A stretch of 14,740 nt of DNA from Bacteroidales bacterium (GTDB taxonomy: Bacteria; Bacteroidota; Bacteroidia; Bacteroidales; UBA4417): NCBI GenBank assembly GCA_016707785.1, contig JADJGZ010000047.1, positions 1 through 14,740 on the forward strand, read 5' to 3'. Under the pieces are notes generated by a model. It had not been told where the DNA came from and searched no databases. It saw only the letters and a list, made by a program, of their open reading frames with translations. How positions within the stretch are numbered: position 1 is the first letter of the stretch; each line of letters opens with the position of its first letter. Below are positions 8,633-14,740 of the stretch, in pieces. The position numbers and the translations under genes are program-made.

Positions 8633-9595
8633 TCAGAAACCAAATCCAATACGAACGGCCGGAAAAAGCTCTTTAAAATCACCTGACATATACAGTTGAG
8701 GAGCCACGGAAATGAATTTTGCCACATCCCAGTTAAACCCAAGCCTCATGGTGTTTTTTTGCAGAAGATCCCCATTCCGGCTTACAAGGTATCCCACCTC
8801 CATTCCAAGCCAGTTTGGCTTCCCGATAGTATTTGACATGTTATACTTATAGCCGATACTCAGGAATCCATTAAGTTTTGGACTGGAAAGATCACTGAAA
8901 TAGGATAACTGACTATACGACAGGTAATATTGATGTTTCCAGATACTTTTTTTGCAAAAAATCAGTCCCAATTGAGCTGATAAATCAATTACGGGCTGTC
9001 CTTTGATCAGGTTAACACCTACTCCTCCATTCAGAACGAGAACATCTTTCTGCCCGGTGACTTTATCGAGTTGCGCATTACGAACCATTTTCCCTTCATG
9101 AGTTGAAAAATGATAGGTGGTTGACAACCTGCTTTTGATTGAGAAAACAGAATCAATAACATCCTCCAGGTTTTTCAGTGTTTGTTCCGAAAAGATTTCT
9201 GCAGGGTCATTAAACTGTATTTGAAGCTGGTAGAGCTCTGAAAGAATGGATAAACGATTATCAAAGGTATACCGGGTCATGCCTCCTTTATCCCAGATAA
9301 TTCTTTCACCGGCAATACCTGGTTTAATTGATAGCCTGGTATCAGGCACATAAGTGATAGCATAGGTTCCCTGCGAAGGGATGTCTTTCCTTTCGAGAAG
9401 GATGGTTTGAAGGCTTTTCAGGTCTCTTGTCACAGTCGCAGATAAAGAGTCGTAGCTGAAAATCTTCATATTGATTTCCATCTTATTCCCCAGCTGTACA
9501 TTTACAGAATCGAGATAGGGTGTCTGACTGTATAACCTGAAAACCATGCCAAAAAGGATGAACATAAGCATGGTTGATTTTCTTAGATTTTTCAT
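8633..9595 (-). CDS. Predicted outer-membrane beta-barrel protein, function unknown
   Basis: I place the start at the ATG at 9595 rather than an earlier in-frame one at 9631, because a signal peptide then begins properly (MKNLRKSTMLMFILFGMVF, cleavage near LYS-Q); this gives 320 residues. The first half is mixed and soluble-looking, with repeated leucines around a helical stretch (ILSELYQLQIQFNDPAEIFS). The second half alternates hydrophobic and polar residues in short strands (LNGGVGVNLIKG, LNGFLSIGYKYN, GMEVGYLVSRNG) and ends in RIGFGF with a terminal Phe, as outer-membrane barrels do. No family is recognised. It follows the sigma and membrane-protein genes on the same strand after a 193-bp gap, so it may be the third gene of that unit or a target of the sigma factor. 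Confidence 0.75.
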   Translation of the reverse strand: MKNLRKSTMLMFILFGMVFRLYSQTPYLDSVNVQLGNKMEINMKIFSYDSLSATVTRDLKSLQTILLERKDIPSQGTYAITYVPDTRLSIKPGIAGERIIWDKGGMTRYTFDNRLSILSELYQLQIQFNDPAEIFSEQTLKNLEDVIDSVFSIKSRLSTTYHFSTHEGKMVRNAQLDKVTGQKDVLVLNGGVGVNLIKGQPVIDLSAQLGLIFCKKSIWKHQYYLSYSQLSYFSDLSSPKLNGFLSIGYKYNMSNTIGKPNWLGMEVGYLVSRNGDLLQKNTMRLGFNWDVAKFISVAPQLYMSGDFKELFPAVRIGFGF

Positions 9596-9656
9596 GGGAT
9601 TTATTTTGTAATAATAATGTATTGAGTTCACTCCGATTAAAATGGAATCCGAAATT

Positions 9657-9740
9657 AGCCGCTAAGCCGCAAGCTTGCACAAGATTAGATTATCAAGCAC
9701 ATAACATTAGTGATCCTTAGTGGCTTAGTGCCTTTGTGTC
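9657..9740. repeat. Imperfect inverted pair of CTAAG-type degenerate repeats
   Basis: The left arm on the plus strand reads gccgctaagccgcaag from 9658. The right arm (9711-9740) reads, on the minus strand, gcactaagccactaagg preceded by acacaaag. The arms share the word GC(C)xCTAAGCCxC. Short degenerate runs of this kind (cacaaagg, cactaagg) are seen between genes in many environmental bacterial genomes. The stretch fills the gap between the membrane-protein and barrel genes, where a transcript hairpin could separate their expression. There is no coding potential. Confidence 0.4.
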
Positions 9741-9788
9741 AGAAAATCTTATCCCAAGCAGGCTCACTTTTTAGAATTTTTCCGGTTG

Positions 9789-10442
9789 TCAAAGATTCAC
9801 GGTAAATGCAGTCGATCCGTTGCCTTCAGGAGAATTGTTGCCTCCGAGTTTGAAAAGCAGCTTGCCCTTTTTCTTTTCTTTCCTGCCCTGTTTGTTACTG
9901 ATAACAATCTCCCTGTTAGTATTTTGTATCTGATACGATTGTGGAGGTTCATTTTTGACAGGGTTCTGCATAACAGTGATTAATTCAGTGACAGGCTCTC
10001 TTTCCGTATAGATGGTCTGATGGATAAATACTGTGTCTACCTGTTTCTCAACAGTATTCTTTTGTTTGTACACAATCACATTCCTTTGAATATAAACTGT
10101 ATCAGTCTTAACTGTTTGCGATGTAGCGGATGATGGCTTCTCTGCCGGTTTGGCAATCTGGTGATGAAGCGTCTCAGTTTTTATACTTCTATTCGATTCG
10201 GCTAAAAACCGCACACTATTTTTCTCCCTGAAAAGAAGGATGGCTAAAGTGCCTGAACAAAACAGAAGCAGTATACATGCAGCAATCAGTAAGCGATACA
10301 GGAGGAAGGGGGCTTGTTTTTTGTTACCTGGATGAATCTGCTGCCATATCCTGTTTTTTGACTGGTCCGCTTCAATCTCGTAGTATCCTGCGGATTCATC
10401 AACAGTTTTCCGGAAGTGGGCATCAATGTTATGGGGTTCCAT
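9789..10442 (-). CDS. Single-pass membrane protein, putative anti-sigma factor
   Basis: The start is the ATG at 10442, which overlaps the end of the sigma gene by 14 bp; a longer reading from 10634 would run almost wholly inside the sigma gene. The product is 217 residues. Residues 1-45 are cytoplasmic (MEPHNIDAHFRKTVDESAGY, then RIWQQIH), residues about 48-71 are one membrane segment (LLYRLLIAACILLLFCSGTL), and about 145 periplasmic residues follow. That part has repeated DTVY/DTVF words and a very basic stretch (KQGRKEKKKGKLLFK) near the end. Position and topology match anti-sigma factors coupled to ECF sigma factors, where the N-terminal part holds the sigma factor at the membrane. No zinc-binding ZAS motif or FecR domain is visible, so the role is inferred from context. 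Confidence 0.75.
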   Translation of the reverse strand: MEPHNIDAHFRKTVDESAGYYEIEADQSKNRIWQQIHPGNKKQAPFLLYRLLIAACILLLFCSGTLAILLFREKNSVRFLAESNRSIKTETLHHQIAKPAEKPSSATSQTVKTDTVYIQRNVIVYKQKNTVEKQVDTVFIHQTIYTEREPVTELITVMQNPVKNEPPQSYQIQNTNREIVISNKQGRKEKKKGKLLFKLGGNNSPEGNGSTAFTVNL

Positions 10443-10974
10443 ATTGTTGAGTTTTTTCAAGTCGTTCAATAATGTGCATCCTGGCTTTTCTAAGCTGTGA
10501 TTTCGATGTATTCTCCGCGATCCCCAGGAGATCCGAGATTTCTTTATGGGAATATCCTTCCAGGGCAAACAGGTTGAATACCATTCTGTATCCTGCCGGC
10601 ATTTCCTCAATGATGGAATAAACCTTATCTGCATCGATCCAGCTCAGATCCTCATTGTATGAAGTGTCATGATTGTTTTCAGTCAGTTCCTCTTCGTACC
10701 TGATTCTGTTGTTTGCTTTGCTGAATCGAATGGATTCGTTAATGACAATGGTCTTTATCCATTTTTCCAGGCTGTTTTCTCCCCGGTACTCAAAACGCCT
10801 GATGTTTGAGAAAACCCGGGTAAAGGATACTACCAATACATCCTCCGCATCATGATGGTCAGAAAGAATCCGTCGGCACAGATTGTACATCCGGTGATAG
10901 TGCATATTGAACAGCCTGCTTTGAGCGAGTTGATTCCCGCGGATGCAATGTTCAATCATTTCCTTTATTTCCAA
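10429..10974 (-). CDS. ECF-type sigma-70 family sigma factor
   Basis: The 181-residue protein has sigma region 2 at about residues 20-90 (LFNMHYHRMYNLCRRILSDH, HDAEDVLVVSFTRVF, then GENSLEKWIKTIVINES) and region 4 at about 120-172 (MPAGYRMVFNLFALEGYSHK, then EISDLLGIAENTSKSQLRKA). It would direct RNA polymerase to its own class of promoters, usually under control of a membrane anti-sigma factor, here probably the next gene. The longest reading starts at a TTG (10974), giving MEIKEMIEHCIRGN, which fits the usual start of such proteins. An ATG at 10959 is the alternative. DVLVVSF in region 2 departs from the common DLTQETF form. An inverted repeat lies 23-47 bp upstream. Confidence 0.93.
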   Translation of the reverse strand: MEIKEMIEHCIRGNQLAQSRLFNMHYHRMYNLCRRILSDHHDAEDVLVVSFTRVFSNIRRFEYRGENSLEKWIKTIVINESIRFSKANNRIRYEEELTENNHDTSYNEDLSWIDADKVYSIIEEMPAGYRMVFNLFALEGYSHKEISDLLGIAENTSKSQLRKARMHIIERLEKTQQYGTP

Positions 10975-10996
10975 AACTGACCGGGTATAAGGTTGT

Positions 10997-11021
10997 ACTA
11001 ATCAGAAGAACCTGATTTAGT
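10997..11021. promoter_or_regulatory. Inverted repeat upstream of the sigma-factor gene
   Basis: ACTAATCAG (10997-11005) faces CTGATTTAGT (11012-11021) across 6 bp; the arms pair over 9 positions with one extra T. It lies between the repeat array and the sigma gene start. It could be an operator or a leader hairpin. No T tract follows on the minus strand, so it is not a clear terminator. Confidence 0.35.
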
Positions 11022-11116
11022 TGTCAGGAGTTGCCTGAGTATATAAATTTATAGAATTATGTTGAATTATTAGAGATTATCCAACATTGGAAGCTGCTAC
11101 TCATACCAGTGAAATT

Positions 11117-11362
11117 TGTGTCACGCGTCGGGAGACGCGCGCCAGCAATGTGTCACGCGTCAGGAGACGCGCGCCAGCAATGTGTCACGCGTCAGGAGAC
11201 GCGCGCCAGCATTGTGTCACGCGTCGGGAGACGCGCGCCAGCAATGCGTCGGAGCGCGGATGGAGCGTCGGGAGACGCGGCCAGGCAGCGTGGGGGGGGG
11301 TGTCACGCGTCAGGAGACGCGCGCCAGCATTGTGTCACGCGTCGGGAGACGCGCGCCAGCTA
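11117..11362. repeat. GC-rich tandem array of 32-bp hairpin-forming units
   Basis: There are four head-to-tail 32-bp units (11117-11148, 11149-11180, 11181-11212, 11213-11244), a decayed 54-bp part (11245-11298, with a G9 run at 11292-11300) and two more units (11299-11330, 11331-11362). Each full unit holds cgcgtc, a four-base loop ggga or agga, then gacgcg, followed by cgccagc and a tgtgtca lead. The stem is identical in all six units; the loop's first base and the two bases at the unit end vary. A 61-bp stretch is perfectly repeated 118 bp apart (11182-11242 and 11300-11360). All plus-strand frames are open across it, but only because the unit has no stop codons and its length is not a multiple of three. 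The array is far more GC-rich than its surroundings and touches the stop codon of the next gene. Confidence 0.93.
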
Positions 11363-11893
11363 GTTTGGCAATATTGTGTCAAAATCTATATCAAAACCGG
11401 TGGTTGTATTGGTCGGAATATCAAAATCCATCCGCATTGCTACTTCTCTGCAGGTGTCACAATAACCTTGAAATGGGCATTCCTCCTCATTGTATTCGCA
11501 AAACTCAATGTGGGTATTGCCAATCGACATGGACACATGGTTTTCCAGCCAGAAATTTCGGATAAAAGGGTATCTCAATTCAGCAGGATAACCTACCGGG
11601 AATTCCAGGATGAAATGGAAATTCAACAATAGCTTTTCAAGTTCTGTCGAAAGAAGAGCCCGCTGTTCTTGTGTCAGTTCCTCCGGAGGAGGCAATAACT
11701 CATGCATTATTCCGGTAATTTCTGAGATTGGGATTTCATCGCCATAAATGAATTTTTCAACATATGACATGTCTTCCATCTCGAGTTCATCCTCCGTGTC
11801 TGCCCCCGATTTTTCCCAGATTTCATGAGGGGAGTTCAGATTCCAGCTTGCTTCGCGCAAGTCCTCAATCAGTTGCATAATGTAACGTTCCAT
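11360..11893 (-). CDS. Hypothetical acidic protein with a C-terminal four-Cys cluster
   Basis: I chose the ATG at 11893 (177 residues). A longer reading starts with GTG at 11950 inside a terminator-like hairpin and adds unlikely residues; another ATG lies at 11878. The protein is acidic near the start (DTEDELEMEDMSYVEKFIYG). It has a conserved-looking core LLLNFHFILEFPVGYPAELR, then YPFIRNFWLENHVSMSIGN, and four cysteines at 132, 139, 145 and 148 (FCEYNEEECPFQGYCDTCRE) that could bind a metal. There is no signal peptide or membrane segment, so it is probably cytoplasmic. I do not recognise the family. The stop codon (TAG, 11360-11362) overlaps the last two bases of the repeat array, so the array forms its 3' untranslated region. 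Confidence 0.75.
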   Translation of the reverse strand: MERYIMQLIEDLREASWNLNSPHEIWEKSGADTEDELEMEDMSYVEKFIYGDEIPISEITGIMHELLPPPEELTQEQRALLSTELEKLLLNFHFILEFPVGYPAELRYPFIRNFWLENHVSMSIGNTHIEFCEYNEEECPFQGYCDTCREVAMRMDFDIPTNTTTGFDIDFDTILPN

Positions 11894-11931
11894 AAAATTA
11901 ATAGTTAAATTATAAAATATATAAACAAACT

Positions 11932-11955
11932 GTCGCACGATAGAAATCACGCGAC
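11932..11955 (-). terminator. Hairpin terminator after the esterase gene
   Basis: On the minus strand GTCGCGTGAT and ATCGTGCGAC pair over 10 positions (two G-U) around a TTCT loop. A T-rich run (AGTTTGTTTATATATTTTAT) follows. It lies 77 bp past the esterase stop codon. The opposite strand would have two A-C mismatches, so the structure suits minus-strand RNA. The T tract is not pure, so it may be only partly efficient. Confidence 0.55.
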
Positions 11956-12031
11956 TTTATTTGAATTAAAGATAGAAAATTTTATCTGACGTTTTTAGAT
12001 ATACCTGAAAATCTTGTTTTCACAAAATTGC

Positions 12032-13534
12032 CTAATACACCATCATTTTCCTATATACAATTTCCCCATTTATTAATAACCTTACCATATAAACTCCCGG
12101 CTTCCACCCTGTAACATCGAGCTTAGACTGATTTCCACTTTTTGTAATTGAAACCGGCTGTTCTTTCCCTGATGAGTTGTATACTTTAATATTCTCAATA
12201 CTCAAAGGCTTGCCAGATTCGATGGTTACCATTCCATTTGCAGGAACCGGAAATATCCTGATATCACCTGCCAGGGGTTCTGCTGAACCGGTATTATCCA
12301 GCACAATAACCGACTGACTGATAGTATCCCAACTCTGAATAGTATTCCTGATAAATAGACTCACCAGGTAAGTCCCTTCTGAACTATAAGTATGAACCGG
12401 ATTCTGTTCAATACTGCTCCCGCCATCACCGAAATCCCATTTCCAGCCAGTGGCACCATTACTCTGGTCGTTGAAGCTTATCTCCAGCGCATTTGCAACT
12501 GTTGAAAATGCTGCTTCAGGCTTGTGTACCTGCCAGAAAAAGGTTGTGCTTTTCTTAACAATCGTATCCCAGTATTCATTCCCCCCTGTTCCATTCTCCC
12601 ACATCCCGTTAGAGGCACCATGAAATTCATGCCCTACACCCTCAACGAAGTAAGTATCTGCTGCCGGGATACCAATTTTGGCAAGACGTTTACTGATTGC
12701 ATTACTGCCAAAGACATCTGCAAGGCTGGCAAATCCAAATGGAGGGCCACTGGTGAAAGGTACGGTTTCATCGGCTGTACCATGCACCAGGAACATGGGG
12801 GCTGAATTATTCGTGCCGATTTTCAAGGTATCATCCACTCCTCCCCACAGGCCCATAATCCCATCCGGGGTTCCGTTATAACCCAGGTTGGCCCCAATGT
12901 CAGGATCACCCAGGGACGGGCCGGTATAGTTCTGAAAAAAGGCGGTATAGCTTACCGGTCCCACATAGACGGGCAGTTCTGTGGCATCAAGCGTTACTGA
13001 GTTTATTGCTATAAAAGCTCCGGCACTACTGCCGGCAAAATAGACTTTATCAGGATCAATTCCATACTGAGTAGCATTGGCCCTGAGAAACCTCACGGCT
13101 GTTCGTCCGTCCTGTATCCCCCTGTAAGCTCCCCGCTGATAATGAAGATCAGCATTATCAAGTACTTCAAGCCCTTTCCGGTAATCAATCGTGGCTGTTA
13201 CATACCCTTTTCTGGCGAAAGTGTCACAAAAAGCAACCATATCGTCAACCGACCTGTTGCCCGATACAAATCCCCCGGGATGGGCAAAGATGATGGCAGG
13301 ACGTTTCGATAGTGTATCATTCTGAGGTTGATAGAGGTCCATTACCAGGTTCTGGACAGTTGTAGCCGCTTCGTTGATATAGGGATAATTCAGAAAAGGA
13401 GCTGAGCCATAAATGATATCTGAAGTTTTGACTGAGCCAGGAAAAAGAGTGTGAACATACCGAAAGTTTTGTGCACTCAGTGACAAAGTGAGTGTTAGAA
13501 ATATAGGTATGATTATCAGGAATATGTGTTTCAT
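12032..13534 (-). CDS. T9SS-secreted alpha/beta-hydrolase (esterase-like) with PKD domain
   Basis: Counting from the ATG at 13534 the product has 500 residues; a longer TTG-started reading to 13558 would begin inside the -7 box. A signal peptide (MKHIFLIIIPIFLTLTLSLS, cut near SAQ) is followed by an alpha/beta-hydrolase domain (about 25-335). It shows the oxyanion motif AHPGGFVSG (about 84-92), nucleophile Ser170 in GSSAG, Asp255 in HGTADETVPF and His302 in GVGHEFHG. A PKD domain follows (about 340-412; GWKWDFGDGGSSIEQNPVHT), then a type A T9SS sorting domain (about 427-500; IFPVPANGMVTIESG, then WKPGVYMVRLLINGE). It is therefore probably exported across the outer membrane by T9SS to hydrolyse esters, perhaps on polysaccharides. 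The substrate is not determinable. All catalytic residues are present. Confidence 0.92.
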   Translation of the reverse strand: MKHIFLIIIPIFLTLTLSLSAQNFRYVHTLFPGSVKTSDIIYGSAPFLNYPYINEAATTVQNLVMDLYQPQNDTLSKRPAIIFAHPGGFVSGNRSVDDMVAFCDTFARKGYVTATIDYRKGLEVLDNADLHYQRGAYRGIQDGRTAVRFLRANATQYGIDPDKVYFAGSSAGAFIAINSVTLDATELPVYVGPVSYTAFFQNYTGPSLGDPDIGANLGYNGTPDGIMGLWGGVDDTLKIGTNNSAPMFLVHGTADETVPFTSGPPFGFASLADVFGSNAISKRLAKIGIPAADTYFVEGVGHEFHGASNGMWENGTGGNEYWDTIVKKSTTFFWQVHKPEAAFSTVANALEISFNDQSNGATGWKWDFGDGGSSIEQNPVHTYSSEGTYLVSLFIRNTIQSWDTISQSVIVLDNTGSAEPLAGDIRIFPVPANGMVTIESGKPLSIENIKVYNSSGKEQPVSITKSGNQSKLDVTGWKPGVYMVRLLINGEIVYRKMMVY

Positions 13535-13555
13535 GGTTGAGGAATCAGAGATGAA

Positions 13556-13563
13556 CAAAGATA
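13556..13563 (-). promoter_or_regulatory. Bacteroidota -7 promoter box for the esterase gene
   Basis: The minus strand reads TATCTTTG, an exact match to the Bacteroidota -7 consensus TAnnTTTG, 21 bp before the ATG at 13534. I see no TTG at the expected -33 position. The leader would be very short. The divergent gap 13559-13810 otherwise shows only a 7-bp inverted pair (GTATTAA and TTAATAC near 13632-13666). Confidence 0.5.
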
Positions 13564-13810
13564 AGCATTCCTCTTCACTCTTGATTTCATTCTCTATCTG
13601 ACCATGCCACGAACCTGTGATTTTGATCTGAGGTATTAATTTTTGAGATTGAGAATGTTTAATACTGATATGAAAAGAGGTGGAATAGCAATATTGAGAT
13701 GAGGTTATATTACTATTTATTCCAAAATGTGATTAATACTAAAAGGTCAGATTATCTGGCACTTAAAATACATTCGAGTATTAGAAATCATAAGTTAAAA
13801 CTGGATTGGA

Positions 13811-14740
13811 ATGTATAACTTTATTGACAGTCCTGATACCAGGAAGGAAAAACGCCTGATCTGGGCTTGCACCCGATCGGTGCAGGAGGCAATAGGGTAT
13901 GTTCACCGAAAGAGTGGGAAGAAAAGCAAAAGCCGGTGGGATCTTTTTCTTAAAGTTCTTTCGGTTTTCGAACTCCTGCTTAAGGTAACCGGTCAGTACA
14001 AAAAAGGGATACGGTAATGCTAAAACAATCAGGGTTAATGAAATTTCCCTTGAATATCCTAATCTGCCAGCTGCCTTTAATGGATTCAGGATTCTTCACT
14101 TATCCGATTTGCATATCGATAGCATACCTGGTTTTGCTAATATTCTTGTAAAAAAGATAAAACCGCTTCCATTTGACCTATGCCTTCTAACCGGCGACTA
14201 CCGAAAGGATATCTCCGGAAGTTTTAACAACATCCTGAAGCCCATGAGGGTGCTTTCAAAATATATCGAAGCTCCCTTTGGAACCTTCGCCGTTCTTGGC
14301 AACCACGACACATACCTTATGGCCCGGTATGAGAAAGAATCAGGAATTAATTTGCTTATCAATGAATCTGTTGAAATTATCAGGGACGGTCAAAAAATAT
14401 TGCTAACAGGGACAGATGACCCATTTAACTATTACTCGGAATCAGCACTTATAAGCCTGGAAACCAGTGGCTATGATTTCAAGATCGCCATTGTTCACAC
14501 CCCGGAACTTAGTAAGGTTGCTTCCCGGAATAAGTATGACCTCTATTTATGCGGGCATACCCATGGCGGACAAATTTGTTTAAAGGAAGGAATGCCCCTG
14601 ATCAGTCACCAGTTTGAAGGAAAACAATACAATCACGGGACCTGGCGCATTGGGAAAATGATTGGATACACATCAAGAGGTGCAGGCGTCAGCGGGATTC
14701 CTCTAAGATTCAACTGCGAGGCTGAGATAACAGTCATAAC
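13811..14740 (+). pseudogene. YkuE-like metallophosphoesterase with an apparent frameshift
   Basis: An ATG-started reading (13811-14017, 68 residues: SVQEAIGYVHRKSG, then LFLKVLSVFELLLKVTGQYK) stops just where a second frame opens. That frame has no start codon and reads on from about 14013 to the window end. It carries all calcineurin-like phosphoesterase motifs: LSDLHID (Asp at 14106, His at 14112), GDY (14193-14201), GNHD (14298-14309), His in IVHTPE (14496) and GHTHGGQ (14553-14573). Removing one base, for instance from the A6 run at 14000-14005, joins the two as GQYKKGYGNAKTIRVNE, the usual helical lead of this family. The protein would be a membrane-associated or cytoplasmic metal-dependent phosphodiesterase with an unknown substrate. 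The end (CEAEITVIT) is close to the normal C-terminus. It is either a recent pseudogene or a base-call error. Confidence 0.85.

Noticed and set aside
10443..10634. Longer start for the putative anti-sigma gene
   Set aside because: It would lie inside the sigma gene in another frame; the ATG at 10442 gives the usual short overlap.
11117..11362. CRISPR array
   Set aside because: Units follow each other with no unique spacers, and no cas gene is nearby.
11087..11632. Plus-strand protein genes over the array (about 84 to 181 residues)
   Set aside because: The 32-bp unit lacks stops in all three plus frames, so open readings arise automatically; the same peptide words cycle through frames and the tail runs antisense to the Cys-cluster gene.
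11894..11950. GTG start of the Cys-cluster gene at 11950
   Set aside because: It lies inside the hairpin and adds residues unlike the rest; the ATG at 11893 is more likely.
13985..14017. Programmed ribosomal frameshift in the metallophosphoesterase
   Set aside because: The A6-G3 run suggests a slippery site, but the needed shift is +1 (or -2) and the codon phase does not fit the X-XXY-YYZ form.

Overview
The window looks like a chromosomal segment of a Bacteroidota bacterium (Bacteroidales- or Sphingobacteriales-like, probably environmental). The evidence is an AT-rich background, a type IX secretion (T9SS) C-terminal sorting domain, FISUMP and carboxypeptidase-regulatory-like modules, a LytS/LytTR-type sensor-regulator pair, almost no Shine-Dalgarno sequences, and one exact Bacteroidota -7 box (TATCTTTG). 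No rRNA, tRNA, transposase, phage gene or CRISPR array is visible.

Layout, left to right. Bases 1-4804 (minus) hold one very large secreted beta-helix/Fn3/adhesin-type protein gene that runs off the left edge. It is broken by an in-frame stop (4400-4402) and two single-base frameshifts (about 2280-2283 and about 991-998), so it reads as four fragments. A gene-free stretch (4805-5377) follows. Next is a surface-lipoprotein gene with two 78-residue repeats and a FISUMP domain (5378-6595, minus). Divergent from it is an overlapping LytS-type histidine kinase and LytTR response regulator pair (6875-8621, plus).

Convergent with the pair is a three-gene minus-strand unit: ECF sigma factor (10974-10429), a single-pass membrane protein in the anti-sigma position overlapping it by 14 bp (10442-9789), and a small predicted outer-membrane barrel protein (9595-8633). 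Upstream of the sigma gene lies the oddest item: a GC-rich array of 32-bp units (11117-11362), each able to fold into a 6-bp hairpin with a four-base loop. It touches the stop codon of a Cys-containing hypothetical gene (11893-11360, minus). Beyond a terminator-like hairpin (11932-11955) is a secreted esterase with PKD and T9SS sorting domains (13534-12032, minus). The right edge holds a plus-strand metallophosphoesterase gene with an apparent +1 frameshift near 14000-14012, running to or almost to its natural end.

How the genes may work together: most products are envelope or secreted proteins, and there are two signalling modules (LytS/LytTR and ECF sigma/putative anti-sigma) back to back. 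A regulatory link between them is only suggested by position. No recognisable defence, biosynthetic or mobile system is present. The repeat array is the main feature that known families do not explain. Two genes carry lesions, so either the locus is decaying or the assembly has residual base errors; raw reads would decide.
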